From Artemisia argyi (lineage: Eukaryota; Streptophyta; Magnoliopsida; Asterales; Asteraceae), in NCBI GenBank assembly GCA_030686995.1, contig JARVZY010002422.1:79438-143437 (forward strand): a DNA stretch of 64,000 bases. The letters run 5' to 3'. The translations under genes were made by a program, and so were the position numbers. This document shows positions 1 through 15,243 of the stretch, piece after piece. Every line of letters begins with the position of its first letter. Within the stretch, counting starts at the first letter, position 1. The notes below the pieces were generated by a model, which saw only the letters and a program-made list of their open reading frames with translations, searched no databases and was not told the origin of the DNA.

Positions 1-93
1 TTAACGGATAAACTAACTGCACAAAATTAGGGACTAACTGTAAAACTTGACGCAACACAGGGACCATTTGCATAAAAAACTTAAAATGAAATG

Positions 94-221
94 AATAAGA
101 GTAAATTGCAAAAATCGTCCTAAAGTTTGAACAGGGGTATTTTAGTCATTTGATGTTGGTCAGGGACGATATTTGCCCCAAAAGTTTGCCACGGGGACTA
201 TTTTTGCAATTTACTCTTATT
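94..221. mobile_element. Small inverted-repeat element (MITE-like)
   Basis: A perfect 22-bp terminal inverted repeat lies at 94-115 and 200-221, starting AATAAGAGTAAATTGC and ending with its reverse complement. The inner flanks are also related (CGTCC against GGAC). The enclosed 84 bp is non-coding. The superfamily is uncertain because no clear direct target duplication is visible. Confidence 0.6.
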
Positions 222-1464
222 ACAATTACTTAAACATAATGTACAACCCTCCATTAAAACCCTTCCTCCATATTTAATTCACGAATTGCAAGCTGCTATA
301 CCACTTATATCAATCACCAAGGGCTGCAAAAGATATCAGTTTTGTGACTCCAGATTTTGGTCTCCGAACTTCATCATAAACCAAAACTCCTAGAACCTTA
401 TAACAAATTCGAGTCAAAAACCCAATGCCACGTCCCATCAAACAACCCAGATCATAACCAACAAACACCCATTGTCCTGTCAAATAACCCATTCGAACAA
501 CAAACCAACAACACCAACTAACCTATATCACATCACCAACAACAAGGCTCGAACATAAAAAGAAGAAAAAGGGACGAATCTCAGAGTTTCTCTTTCAAAT
601 ACTCACAAACTTGTTCTTTAAACAAACAAAAGAGATATTCATCACAGATCTGTTAGAAGATGCACTTCTTTTGAATATCCGGAAATTAAAAGAAAGAACA
701 AAACAAACTTTGTTTCATTCCATCTTTTATTTCGGGTCAACCACATACAAAAACAAACACAAGAAAAATACCTACCCGAGACCTCTTATAAAGATCTTGA
801 AGCAGTGAACAATAAAAATTTCGTTTGGTGATTTGTTTAAAGGGGGATTTGTTGCGATTGTTACGTTTAGATCAAAGGAGAGTGTCTGTGGCTTCGTGTG
901 TTTAAGAGTAATAGTTGTATTATCTTCATTTGGTTGCGGTAGATGCGTATATAGTGAGAGATATTGAAAGAGAAATTTGGTGTGTGGCAGCAGTATTGTG
1001 ACTGCGTTTGTTTTGTGAGAGTGAAATTAGGGTATTACTCGCTTAGGGTCAATATTTTATATAGAGATTTTTTGATTAACTTAAGTTAGTTGAGTTGGAC
1101 TTGCTTAACTCCAAGAGTGGGCCGAAAATAATATATTAGTGTGTTTGGGCTGGTTATTTCATTCGTCCCGATGAATATTTTGTTGAAAATTTTGGTAATA
1201 GAATTTTAGGATTATTAATTTGTGAGTGAGCCAAATTTTTGGGTTTATTATTAGTCACCATCAAATTCGAAGCCAACCACAACAATATAACGAGTACTGT
1301 ACTAACTATATTTTTGAAACATCGCGCATACATCTTTCTATTTTATATGAAATAGCTGGATATTTCATAAAGTTATATCGATCTAAAATTCTTATCATCC
1401 GTAAAGTCATAACCACGGAAAACTTATAATCCAAAAAAATCGCTCGACAAAAGTTTTACTTACA
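222..1464. other. Non-coding flank, no supported gene
   Basis: Open frames here are short, such as 611-808 on plus and 310-492 on minus. None carries a domain I recognise. The stretch could include decayed promoter or UTR sequence of a host gene lying outside the window, but nothing visible shows this. Confidence 0.4.
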
Positions 1465-1501
1465 GGGTACCCACAGCTGCAACGCGCGGGCACCCTGCTA
1501 G
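1465..1501 (+). mobile_element. Helitron-type 3' terminus
   Basis: A GC-rich segment (GCTGCAACGCGCGGGCACC) with an imperfect hairpin is followed by CTAG at 1498-1501 and then T. GC-rich hairpin, short spacer, CTRR and T is the 3' signature of plant Helitrons. I could not place the matching 5' TC end, so element length is unknown. Confidence 0.5.
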
Positions 1502-2370
1502 TATTTATAAATAGTTATTCAAAATATACAAAGGAAACGTACCTTGTATTAATTGAGAAGAAAGAATATCGAATTGGGAGGTAAAAGAGATGTAGAGATT
1601 CGATCTTTTAGAGAAGCACAAGTCAAACATTCTAGAAAGTACATATTAATTGCATACACAAGCGAAATTACAGGTGGCTTAATTTAAAGATAACCAAATG
1701 GTTGTCGACATGGATCAAATGGTTTCTTTTCGGATCTTTAAAGATAACCAAATACTTTGGTCCACATTGTTTTAGACCCAATTCGTGGCGCTCAAACTTT
1801 TTTTCCATTTCTTTAAGTTAGCAAATTTTGATTTCTGTCAAATACAAATATTTTCAAGTAAAAAAACTTTTTTTTCCTTCCTATTATGCTCAAATTTTAA
1901 TGGTCTTCACAAAAACAAATGTGTCAAACTCGAGTTCCCTATTTCATTTATTTCATTTATAAAAAAATACTTTTTCTAACTTTTGTCATGATGATACACA
2001 ATTAGAACATTCAATGAACATAAGTTTCCTTGTTTAAATGTCACTTGATATTAATAATTTCCTAATTTGCTTTCATTTACCATGTTTAATATTGTTTTAT
2101 ATGAAAATTATCATAATTTAGGAAACTAATATGTTCAATTAATACACATAAACATATGTCCATTGTGGCACATATTAGAAAATCTCTATAAAAAAATCTT
2201 ACTTCGCAATTAAATGATATGTATATTCGCATAGTTTTAGTTTTTAGTATATTTAGTTATTACCGAACCAATACACGGCAACTGAAATTATTAATCGTAA
2301 AACCGCTAAAATTTACATCGTCGCACAAACACTTTCCGTATATAATTATCGCAAAATAATCACAAAAATA
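1502..2370. other. AT-rich non-coding stretch
   Basis: This is AT-rich sequence with no convincing coding frame. Because a second Helitron-like 3' end follows at about 2402 in the same orientation, it may be the body of a second decayed Helitron. That is inference. Confidence 0.3.
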
Positions 2371-2403
2371 TCCGCTGCAACGCAGCGGGCGCCTCCTTCT
2401 TGT
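2371..2403 (+). mobile_element. Degenerate Helitron-type 3' hairpin
   Basis: A perfect 7-bp stem, CCGCTGC-AAC-GCAGCGG, lies at 2372-2388. About ten bases later comes CTTG then T, where a live Helitron would have CTAG then T. It resembles the terminus at 1465-1501 and is probably an older, point-mutated relative. Confidence 0.4.
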
Positions 2404-3224
2404 TAAGATATCACTGGGCGAAATTTGATATGCCATGAAACCAACGTTTTCGAAGACTTGTATGATTCATGCTCTATTATGTACCCAAACCGGCCTTCAT
2501 TTTTAGGCAAATAAAAGTGAATGCACATAAAACATGTCTTTTTTTTCGAATATTTTATTTATATAATAAAAGAAAACCCCAAATGGAGACTTTCTGTTAG
2601 GATTATGAAAATCCATGTTAAAGACTCGGTCACCCCTTCTTGCCTCTTGCCCAAACCACAATCACATACGATCATGTAGGCGGTGTGAACCAGCAACCTC
2701 CATTAGTTCATCCAACAATGGGAACTCTTCCATTGGGAAATGTGTGAGAAATAGGGCGGTTGGATATGTTTATTGGTTAAAGCACAAAAGTAAATAACGT
2801 CTCAGTGAAGAGACGGTCAAGGGTTTTAATAATGGAATTGTTTTCACTATTGGTCCCTCAGTTTGTCTATGTTGCCGTTGGTATAGTTAAAAATCCCGCC
2901 CATTATTAAGTTGAGTGTTCACATTTGGTCCCTCAATTATGACTTTAGATAGTCAAACTTCAAATAGAATATGACATTTACAATTTGACTCATGAATTGC
3001 AACGTTGCTTTCTAGAGTTATATGTGTATGCTACTTTCAACTATGATTTTCCAAAAGTTCCAACTTGGATTTTCTAAAAGTTTCAACCACAAATAGAAAT
3101 TTGAATAATGGAATTTTGACTTTCAAAAGTCAAATTGTCATATCCATAACACACATAATATTTCAAAAGTTCCAACAACACAGTATATGGTTGCATTAAT
3201 GTTTTACAAGATAAACATTAATAT
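2404..3224. other. Non-coding flank left of LARD-1
   Basis: No coding region is supported. The segment contains 'TTGGTCCCTC'-type phrases at about 2853 and 2930 that recur in plant non-autonomous elements. The last five bases, AATAT at 3220-3224, would be the left target-site duplication of LARD-1, but the right copy is lost. Confidence 0.35.
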
Positions 3225-4241
3225 TGTAAAACCTCGCAAAAATCCATATAATTAAATACGTTTAATTATATATTAATCTTCGTCATTATTTTTAATCACC
3301 ATTTTTACGAGGAAATTTAAAATTTTTCTTATTATACTATATTTACGAAATCACGTCATCCCATAATTCACCAAACGACAAAACAAGTTCTCGACACGTT
3401 TAATAAAATAAATATTTCACCTAATCCTAATTTAATACTAATTACAAAACTAAACAAGCCCTTAATAAAATTTAAAGCCCAACACCACGCCTAATTCATT
3501 TCAGCCCAAATTCTTTCTTTTTCTCTGCGTACTGTTCACCAGCCCACCAAGGGCCCAACTTCCTTTTAAAATTCCAGTTTTCATTCGAGCAGATCCTCTC
3601 CAAAATGCCTCTGTATTTTTCGATTTCTAAACACAACATGTCCATATTTTTGTATCTCCTAATTGTCTACCCACCAAAGAATTAGGACGCCAAATTTTAG
3701 CTTCTAAGACGAACGTTTGATACGTTTAATAGAGGCAAAGTGTTTGGCCAAAAATCAACCCACTCGACACGTATTAAATCCAAGACTTAGCCATTTCGAC
3801 TCCAACTTGATTCCCCCCTCCTCTAATATTCTTCCTAGCCTAGATACATGATATTGAACAAGTTTTTATCAGCCTAGATCAAGCCTTACTCGTTAAATCA
3901 ATTTGTGTATATAAATAAAATATGAGTCGACATATGAAATAATAAACCAATTCACATTTTGCTTCCCTCACTCACACAAACATCTTAAAGTCATGATATG
4001 CAGTAAAAATCTCAATATAATATCCCCACATCTCTGACTCTCAATAGTTAGAACATGTGTTAATGATTGGAACTCAATATGTAATCGTACAATATATATA
4101 TAAAACGTATAACTCCTTTCTTCATCACCACCTCTCCCACACAACTCTTTTCCATATTTTGTTAGTCTCTCTTCATCATTTAGAAGCCCCAAGATGACCA
4201 GAAGTTATCATCCTTTCCGGTGGAAGATTATTCGCAATATA

Positions 4242-4327
<86 letters not shown>
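4242..4327. repeat. (GT)n(TA)n microsatellite
   Basis: About nine GT units run directly into about 33 TA units. The matching site in the 3' LTR (about 11486-11549) is almost pure TA, so this tract has changed since insertion. Confidence 0.95.
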
Positions 4328-4331
<4 letters not shown>

Positions 4332-5675
4332 TGTATAAATGATTATGGCGAGTTGTGTTTTCCCCGTGTGTTTTCATTCATCTCCTCGACTCTCTACCCA
4401 CCTTAGAGGTGTAGTAAGTCGTCATCAACCTCTCTTGAATTCATTCCATACGTTATTATATGTCCATGCACCACAAACGTGACTAGACTCTATCTTGGAA
4501 GGCCTAGGAGTCACGTAGCACACTTGTTTCACGTTTATTTTTACGTTACATGCATCACACAAACTCATTTTGAACTATATATCAAATGTATAAAAATGTT
4601 GCAAAACATAGAAATAATTCTAAGTCTTTTACTAATAAAAATCTGTCCCAAGTCACTTATAAAACCATCTTTTATCTCACAATTTAGCGTAACAAACATG
4701 TCATATTTTTACACCATCTAATAGACACCATGGCTAGCTACAACTTTCGTATAAATAACATGTAAAAATAACCACGTCTTGACACTCTAAATCGACCAAA
4801 GTAAATTGCAAAACTCGTATGTAGCAAAAACACTTATAAATTTTCTAAGTCTTTTTACCCAGAAAATAGTTTCAGATCGCGACCAAAATGACCCTTTAAA
4901 ACTCAATCCGACTTAATAACCACCCAATATTTTTACACAACCTATTTCTCCTTGATACAAGCTACAAGTTTCGTGTTTATACTTTGTAATAATAAGCTCG
5001 TTTAGACCCTTTAAATTGGCCAAAGTAAACCACAAAAACTCATTTTTCAAAAACTATTTATAAAGCTTAATGGACTGAAAAGCCCAATAAGCTGAAAATA
5101 AGTTCTCCATATAAGCTGGACCAAAAAGCTATTTTGATATGATTTTATGACATTAAAAATGAGTCTAGGGATAAGCCCGACTTGTCTCAACGCTCACGGA
5201 TCGTTAAACGCTAACGGGCCTTTAATTTAGCTCCTTAAAGCCCATTTATTGAAAAATAAGCTATTTTTGTAAATAAGCAGTTGAAATAAGTTTTAATAAG
5301 CTTCAATAAGCTCCAGAAATTTTAATATAATTTTTCCCATAATTTTTGTAATTTCGGACTAAAAATGTAACGCGATGACACCTAAAAGGACTAAAAATGC
5401 AAAACCTTAAAAGCTTGGACAAAAACTGTCAAAACAGAAAGTTTAGGATAAAATTTGATATTATTTAATATTCCAAGCTTAGATTGTAATATTGGACATG
5501 TAGTGGACTATAATTGTAAATTATATATAAAAAGGACTAACGGTGTAACGCTAACGCTGTTAGTATAAAAAGTGTAAAAATTGAGAAAGGACAAGGACTA
5601 CACATAATCTATTTGACATTCTTATTTTATTTTCCATTTTTCGGCAACAATCACGTCATATGCATTTTTATTACG

Positions 5676-5783
<108 letters not shown>

Positions 5784-6342
5784 TATTTTTACGTTAATTA
5801 TATATATAACGATATTTAAAAAGTTAATATTATTACTTACGATTAAAAAGGTAAAACTACGATGGATATTTTAAATAAAGTATTTTATCATATCATGCAT
5901 GGCATAATAATTTCACTACACATCATCTATTCGTCATAACGAATAATAATTATTCGTTATTCGTTCGTATTTACCAAATAGTATTTGGTTATATTCTCTG
6001 ATATATTTATTTATCAGGTTCCGTATCAAAGACGTTTCCATAATCGTTCCCATAAATCTCATCCTACTTTACTTTTCATCATTTCCAAATCAATCCAGGT
6101 GAGTCATAGCACCATTTCCAATAATTGTTTTTAACTCATTGGAGGAGATACATGCTTACATATACTTTGATAACTTGATAAGTATATGAAATAAAATACA
6201 TGATTTAAATCAATTTCCTAATTGATTTTAAAATAATATAATTTGTGATTTAAAATGTGATATATACAATACTTAATTGAAATACTGATACTCATATAAT
6301 AATGCTTTCAATTTGATTATTGTGGTATGTGATATATATATT

Positions 6343-6640
6343 TTACTGATGAATTACTTGACTGAAATATTGATACTCTGATGATAATGTTTCCAATTCG
6401 ATTATTGTGATATGTGATATATATATTTTACTGATGAATTACTTGACTGAAATATTGATACTCTGATGATAATATTTCCAATTCGATTATTGTGATATGT
6501 GATATATATAGGTTACTTGCGAAATACTTAAACTGAATTTCTAATACTCAAACGATAATATTTTCAAACTGAATTTCTGATACTCAAACGATAATATTTT
6601 CAAACTGAATTTCTGATACTCAAATGATACTGTTTTCAAA
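6343..6640 (+). repeat. Two minisatellites in the LARD-1 LTR
   Basis: An 85-bp unit (GAATTACTTGACTGAAATAT at 6351 and again at 6436) is followed by a 36-bp unit starting AACTGAATTT, repeated three times from 6531, 6567 and 6603. The same arrangement recurs in the 3' LTR at about 13650-13935. Confidence 0.85.
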
Positions 6641-7593
6641 TTGATTACTGTGATACGATACTTGATTACATGATGTTATGCTAAATGAGCCCTTTAGTCC
6701 TTGATATTGCCTAAGTTAGCTTATCGCCATATAGTCCCTCAATCTTGAGCCATTAATCACTGTAATGTGAGCGCGAATATAGTGAACAGATTCGAAACCT
6801 GTTTCGGATTGACCTCCGATCCCACTAATACTTGACAGAATGCCATTATGCATATGGTTAGTCGTATTAGTCGTGATACACTATAGTTGAGACAAATAGG
6901 AATTGGCAAATCACCTATGATAAGAGGGCAAAATCTGTCATTGATTTGATAGAACACCCCCTTTGTTAACGTCTTGCGTGTCATGAGGCTTGGTGCAATA
7001 TCTATAAAGGAAAAATGTATGTTTTCAACATATATTTAGATACAGCTGTATAGGTTTGACCATACGTGAATTGTATATCTGATTGATTTAGTATTAAGAG
7101 TTTCCAGCTCATATTAGGATTATTGATTCTTTATTGAATGTGATTGAATATTTATATGATTTATTTGTGAATATACTTGATACTTGTTTCATTACTGTTT
7201 GTATTTTATCAATACCAAATATTCCTGAAATCTAACAAAATAAAGGGTTTTTCCTAAAACTCTATGAACTCACCAACCTTTGTGTTGACACTTTTAAGCA
7301 TGTGTATCTCAGGTAATTTTAACGGAGCAGGACAAGACACGGAGTGAGCATTTATTACTCTGATAAATTAAAATGGTGTAAAAATCAAATTTGTCATTTT
7401 TACAAGCCTTTATATCTTTTCATAAGATTTTAAATCAAATGGTTCATCTTTTTTCAAAATTATTATTTGAATGACAAATAACTTTCAAAACGTTTCTTTT
7501 AAATCGTTTTATGTGGTTAAAACTTCGATCCTCACCGTAACACCCAAATTACTTTTCCGCTGCGACAAACTTAAATTTGGGGGTGTTACAGAT

Positions 7594-7605
7594 TGGTATC
7601 AGAGA
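7594..7605 (+). other. Primer binding site, initiator-Met tRNA type
   Basis: TGGTATCAGAG lies three bases after the LTR end. It matches the standard plant PBS complementary to the 3' end of initiator tRNA-Met in its first eleven bases. It fixes the LTR boundary and the plus orientation. Confidence 0.85.
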
Positions 7606-7848
7606 CAGGTTATAGAGAATTAAATGTTTTCAAACATTAAAACTATAACTACATTTTCAAAATAATGATTTTACACCATAACATTTTATGCCCTCCGTGT
7701 CTGCAGACTGCCGTGCTCCATACTTTATTTGTTGAGATTATCTTACATGCTTAATAGTTACTCATATACAATCGTTATTTCATCTGTACTGTTATATCTT
7801 TAACATACAAAATACTCATAAAATATTATTCTCGGTTACTACTGTAGC

Positions 7849-8310
7849 ATGTCTTCAGGAACGCCCGTGAATGTCAAAACAAATATCCATAATACTAATA
7901 CCTCATCTATCAATAAAAATTCTCCAAATACTGAAGATCCTTACGTACAAATAATAAAATCCCAACCTAATATAGAACTCAATCCGAGATCACCTCCATC
8001 GTCACCTATTTTTTTCACCTTTACGTCAAAAACTCAGAAGAGCTACCGAGTCATATGAAGATTTGATTGGTGGTCAAGCAGCATTCGAAGTTGGACGAAG
8101 TTCAAGCCAAGAGAAGCCGTAGAAGAACGTTGAGCCAAATTCTCCGTCACCTTATAATTCATATTCCTCAATATCAGATATTTCCAAATTCTTTATTTTT
8201 CCTGACGCTCCAAATTTCTCGATACAATACATCTCAAACGATGTATCTTCACTCAATTCCTCTGAACAGAAAGTTGTACCCACTAAACCAAAAAGTTTTT
8301 GGTTAGTGAT
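7849..8310 (+). pseudogene. gag: gag 5' remnant of LARD-1
   Basis: The frame starts MSSGTPVNVK, 258 bases after the LTR end. The LARD-2 gag starts MSSETPVNIK at the same distance from its LTR. It stays open to about 8058 and then shifts frame near a T-run at about 8010-8016; the related peptide TESYEDLIGGQ continues in another frame. The coiled-coil part present in LARD-2 (20816-21300) is largely deleted, and sequence matching LARD-2 downstream of gag resumes at about 8270. The zinc-knuckle ORF is also missing. The protein is therefore not functional. The assignment rests on comparison with LARD-2. Confidence 0.7.
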
Positions 8311-9604
8311 GACAGATTTCCTAATATTCTGAAATTCTCAAAACTTGTAACCGACCTCTAATAAAAATCTCCTTTCGTTTTAACCCTCTGTTGTTAATAA
8401 ATTCTTTCCATCATGACGCTTTGCATACATACCTTCATGAAAAATCTCACCATTTGTTACTCTCTTTGGTAGACAAATGACTCCTCTCATATCAATGGAG
8501 TATTAATAAAAGATCTTGTATCGTTTGTTTTGCAAAAACAATCAATCAAGTTATTAATATAATGTTGATTATAGTGAATATATTTAAATTTACCTTAAGA
8601 ATACCTATGATTATTATGATACCTTATACCTACCATGATTAGGCTATAACCATAGAATTTTATAAGACAAATTTTTGGAAGAGAACTTGAAAAATAGAGA
8701 GAAGGTTATTGAACTTTAGCTTTAGTAGATAAACCCGTTTGTTCCTTAGCAATCCTATACCAAGAGTTGATAAATTATCTAAGATACTACCCAGACATAT
8801 CTTGAAATTAGATTACAGTAGGGATTCAATTCAGTCTATCATAAATGAAATAATTAGATCCATATTCGTTCACTAAAGGGCCTAACAAAGTACTAAGAAT
8901 ATCCAGAAGTTAGTAATCAATATCATTGCAGTAATACTTGAAGTAACCATAGTTCCTCCGATTAGCAACAATAAGATGGCCATACCTTGTAAGCATAACC
9001 ATGAAAGTTTTACCGATTTTAGACCAACTCACCTTAAGAGAACAATAAGAGTGACTGAACGATATATTATTACCACCCTGTAAGAATTGTCTCATGAACT
9101 TTAAGTTTATACCAAGAATATCCTAGTATTTCCTTAGAAATTCCTGACTCATCACCATATTATGAACAAAAATTTACTAAATTCTTTTGAAAATGATTAG
9201 ATGCCATTCAATCATTGAGACTGAACCATCTAAAACAATTTAAAGAAAAATAAATACCATTGTTACTGAGCCAAACATCACATCATTTGGTCCTCAATTA
9301 TACATAGCCTAGCTACTTATGTATAATTTAGGAAGAATTATGTCATAAATGGAACAGTTATGTTTTCAGATTTTCTAAATAACAATCTTCATGTAAAAAA
9401 AAAAGAAAAAAAAAAGAAAAAAAGAAAAAGAAAACAACTTTAAATTAAATAAACTATTTATAAACCTCATTTTTGACAAACTCCAATAGATATTTACACT
9501 TAATATCCATCATTTTATTATAGTAAGTCGAAAAAAAAAGTAAAAATATTAGAAACCTAAGATTTCACAAAGGTTTATGGAAAACATCAATAGCAAAAAT
9601 TTTA
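8311..9604. other. LARD-1 internal non-coding segment
   Basis: The sequence parallels parts of LARD-2 18730-20800 in reverse; for example, the segment at about 9280-9360 matches 18950-19040. The region carrying zinc knuckles in LARD-2 is deleted here. A-rich runs occur at about 9397-9433. No coding frame is supported. Confidence 0.6.
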
Positions 9605-9805
9605 TTAGAGACCACGGAAATTAATACATAGGCGTATAATTAGCATAGGAAGTGCTATTATTACAATGATTACAATAAAAAGCGTAGAATCTTCAATAAG
9701 CTGACCCGGCATAACAATAAGGATTCCCATCAACAGTACCATAGCAAGAACCACCATAGGATGAATTACTCTAATTATTCTAAAAGATAAGTATAAGTAC
9801 ACCAT
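9605..9805 (-). CDS. Antisense small ORF 2, predicted two-helix membrane peptide (LARD-1 copy)
   Basis: A 66-aa frame on the strand opposite LARD-1, starting MVYLYLSFRIIRVIHP. It has two hydrophobic segments, about residues 15-35 and 42-60, separated by a polar IEDS turn. It aligns without gaps to the 66-aa ORF at 18527-18727 in LARD-2, with about 43 of 66 residues identical and most changes among hydrophobic residues. Identical length and start and the absence of indels, next to decayed gag, suggest selection on the peptide. It lies 117 bp downstream of antisense ORF 1. An acceptor-like sequence (TTATCTTTTAG) inside its start means it could instead be an exon spliced to ORF 1. The function is unknown, and I do not recognise a family. 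Confidence 0.6.
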   Translation of the reverse strand: MVYLYLSFRIIRVIHPMVVLAMVLLMGILIVMPGQLIEDSTLFIVIIVIIALPMLIIRLCINFRGL

Positions 9806-9922
9806 TAGAGACAATAGCAAGCCTAGTACTTAAACATAAAGACAAATAAGTTTTATTTCACATTTATTGAGGATTACATAGAAATATAACAAGGATACAT
9901 TTTAAATAAACCTAGCTTGAGA

Positions 9923-10087
9923 CTAGTGCCTCCATATCTTATCAACACCATATGATAGAACCGTGAGTGGTATTAGGAACCCCAAAATCCCGACCAAAAC
10001 TACATAATCTTCATCCGGAACAAAAGTCAAATAGGTGGTGGCAACAACGATATATACCATTGCAATAATAGTAATTAGGCTCGGCAT
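9923..10087 (-). CDS. Antisense small ORF 1, predicted two-helix membrane peptide (LARD-1 copy)
   Basis: A 54-aa frame, antisense to LARD-1, starting MPSLITIIAMVYIVV and ending VDKIWRH. Two hydrophobic stretches (about residues 4-22 and 29-46) flank a conserved VPDED motif. The LARD-2 homologue (18241-18402) has 53 residues, about 32 identical, with no internal gap. A TATAAATA box lies 93 bp upstream of the ATG on this strand. Two AATAAA signals follow the stop, at about 9863-9868 and 9852-9857. The ORF is therefore framed like a small plant transcription unit. By analogy only, antisense extra ORFs are known in Tat-lineage gypsy elements such as Grande. The function is unknown. Confidence 0.6.
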   Translation of the reverse strand: MPSLITIIAMVYIVVATTYLTFVPDEDYVVLVGILGFLIPLTVLSYGVDKIWRH

Positions 10088-10180
10088 TTTCGGAAGTATT
10101 TAATGAGAGAAAAGGATTAAGAATAGGAAATGTGAAATGATAGGAAAATGGATGATGAAAGAATAGGAAATTAAATGGAG

Positions 10181-10251
10181 TATTTATAGGCTAAAAATAT
10201 AGCCGTTAAGTTACTATTCACGACCGTTAATATTCACTATTCATTAGCCAT
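10181..10251 (-). promoter_or_regulatory. Antisense promoter of the small-ORF unit (LARD-1)
   Basis: Read on minus, TATAAATA (10181-10188) is preceded by AACGG cores at 10203-10207 and 10224-10228. A mutated third copy (AATGG) sits at about 10247-10251. The same order, with the same spacing of about 20 bp, is found at 18116-18182 in LARD-2. A CT-rich leader then runs to the ATG at 10087. Confidence 0.55.
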
Positions 10252-10428
10252 TATTTTTCCACTATTTTCAATATTCACAACCCTTAAATACATCAGTTAT
10301 TTTGTCTTGTATAAATACAGGTAAATCTAACTGAATCACGTTTCCTTGAATTTCGGATAAAAATCTCTCGACAACCCTCTGTTCAAAAAAAAAAAAAAAT
10401 TCTTTACTCAAGTAATCACATTAAATTT

Positions 10429-10447
10429 GAATTTCGGGACGAAATTC
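10429..10447. repeat. Palindrome near the 3' LTR, GAATTTCG-GGA-CGAAATTC
   Basis: Perfect 8-bp arms with a 3-base loop, 18 bp before the 3' LTR. LARD-2 keeps the same palindrome at 17921-17939. From memory, a TTTCGGGACGAAA-type motif is common just upstream of the 3' LTR in chromovirus-like gypsy elements. No strong polypurine tract is visible here. Confidence 0.7.
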
Positions 10448-10465
10448 AGAATGACATGTGAGTAC

Positions 10466-14359
<3,894 letters not shown>

Positions 14360-14375
<16 letters not shown>

Positions 14376-14400
14376 TTGATAATGATAAATACAAACAGTT
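14360..14400. other. Tail-to-tail junction of two truncated LTRs
   Basis: LARD-1 sequence (GTGAATTGTATAT) passes into reversed LARD-2 LTR sequence (ATATTTGATAATG) with only ATAT at 14372-14375 shared. The full partners are visible at 7066-7095 and 25567-25585. Both LTRs have lost their 3' ends, about 510 bp from LARD-1 and about 370 bp from LARD-2. This fits a deletion joined by microhomology. Confidence 0.75.
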
Positions 14401-15018
14401 ATAGAACAAGTATTGAGTGATGTTGATTTTTAATCACAGATAATTCATATAGATATTCAATCAATTTCAAATAAGGAATCAATAATCCTAACACGAGATG
14501 GAAACTCATGATGCTAATTTAATAACATGTACAATTCAAGTCTGGTCAAATTCCTATACAGCTGTATCTAAATATATGTTGAAAACATACATTTCCTTAT
14601 GGATATTGCACCAAGCCTCATGACACGCAAAACGTTAACAAAAGAGGTGATTTATCAAGTCAATGATAAATTTTGCCCTCTTATAATAGGTGATTTGCCA
14701 ATTCCTATTTTTCTTCAAATATAGTGTATCACGACTAATACGACTAACCATATGCATATGGCATTCCGTCAAGTATTAGTGGGATAGGAAGTCAATCCTT
14801 AACAGGTTTTGAAGCTGTTCACTATATTCGCGCTCACATACTAGTGATTAATGGCTCATGATTGAGGGACTTTATGACGATGAAGGTAACTTAGGCAATA
14901 TCAAGGTAATAATGGAATCATTCAAGATAGTATAGTATAGTCAAGTATCATGCCACAGTAATCAATTTGGGAACATTATCATCGGAGTATCATTATTTCA
15001 GTTAAGTAATTCGCCAGT

Positions 15019-15112
<94 letters not shown>

Positions 15113-15181
15113 ATGCCACAATAATCAAATTGGAAACAGTATTATCTGAGTATCAGTATTTCAGTTAAGTATTTTGCCAAT

Positions 15182-15243
<62 letters not shown>

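Noticed and set aside
611..808. 65-aa ORF in the left flank
   Set aside because: Low-complexity Lys-rich frame without a conserved domain or paralogue in the window.
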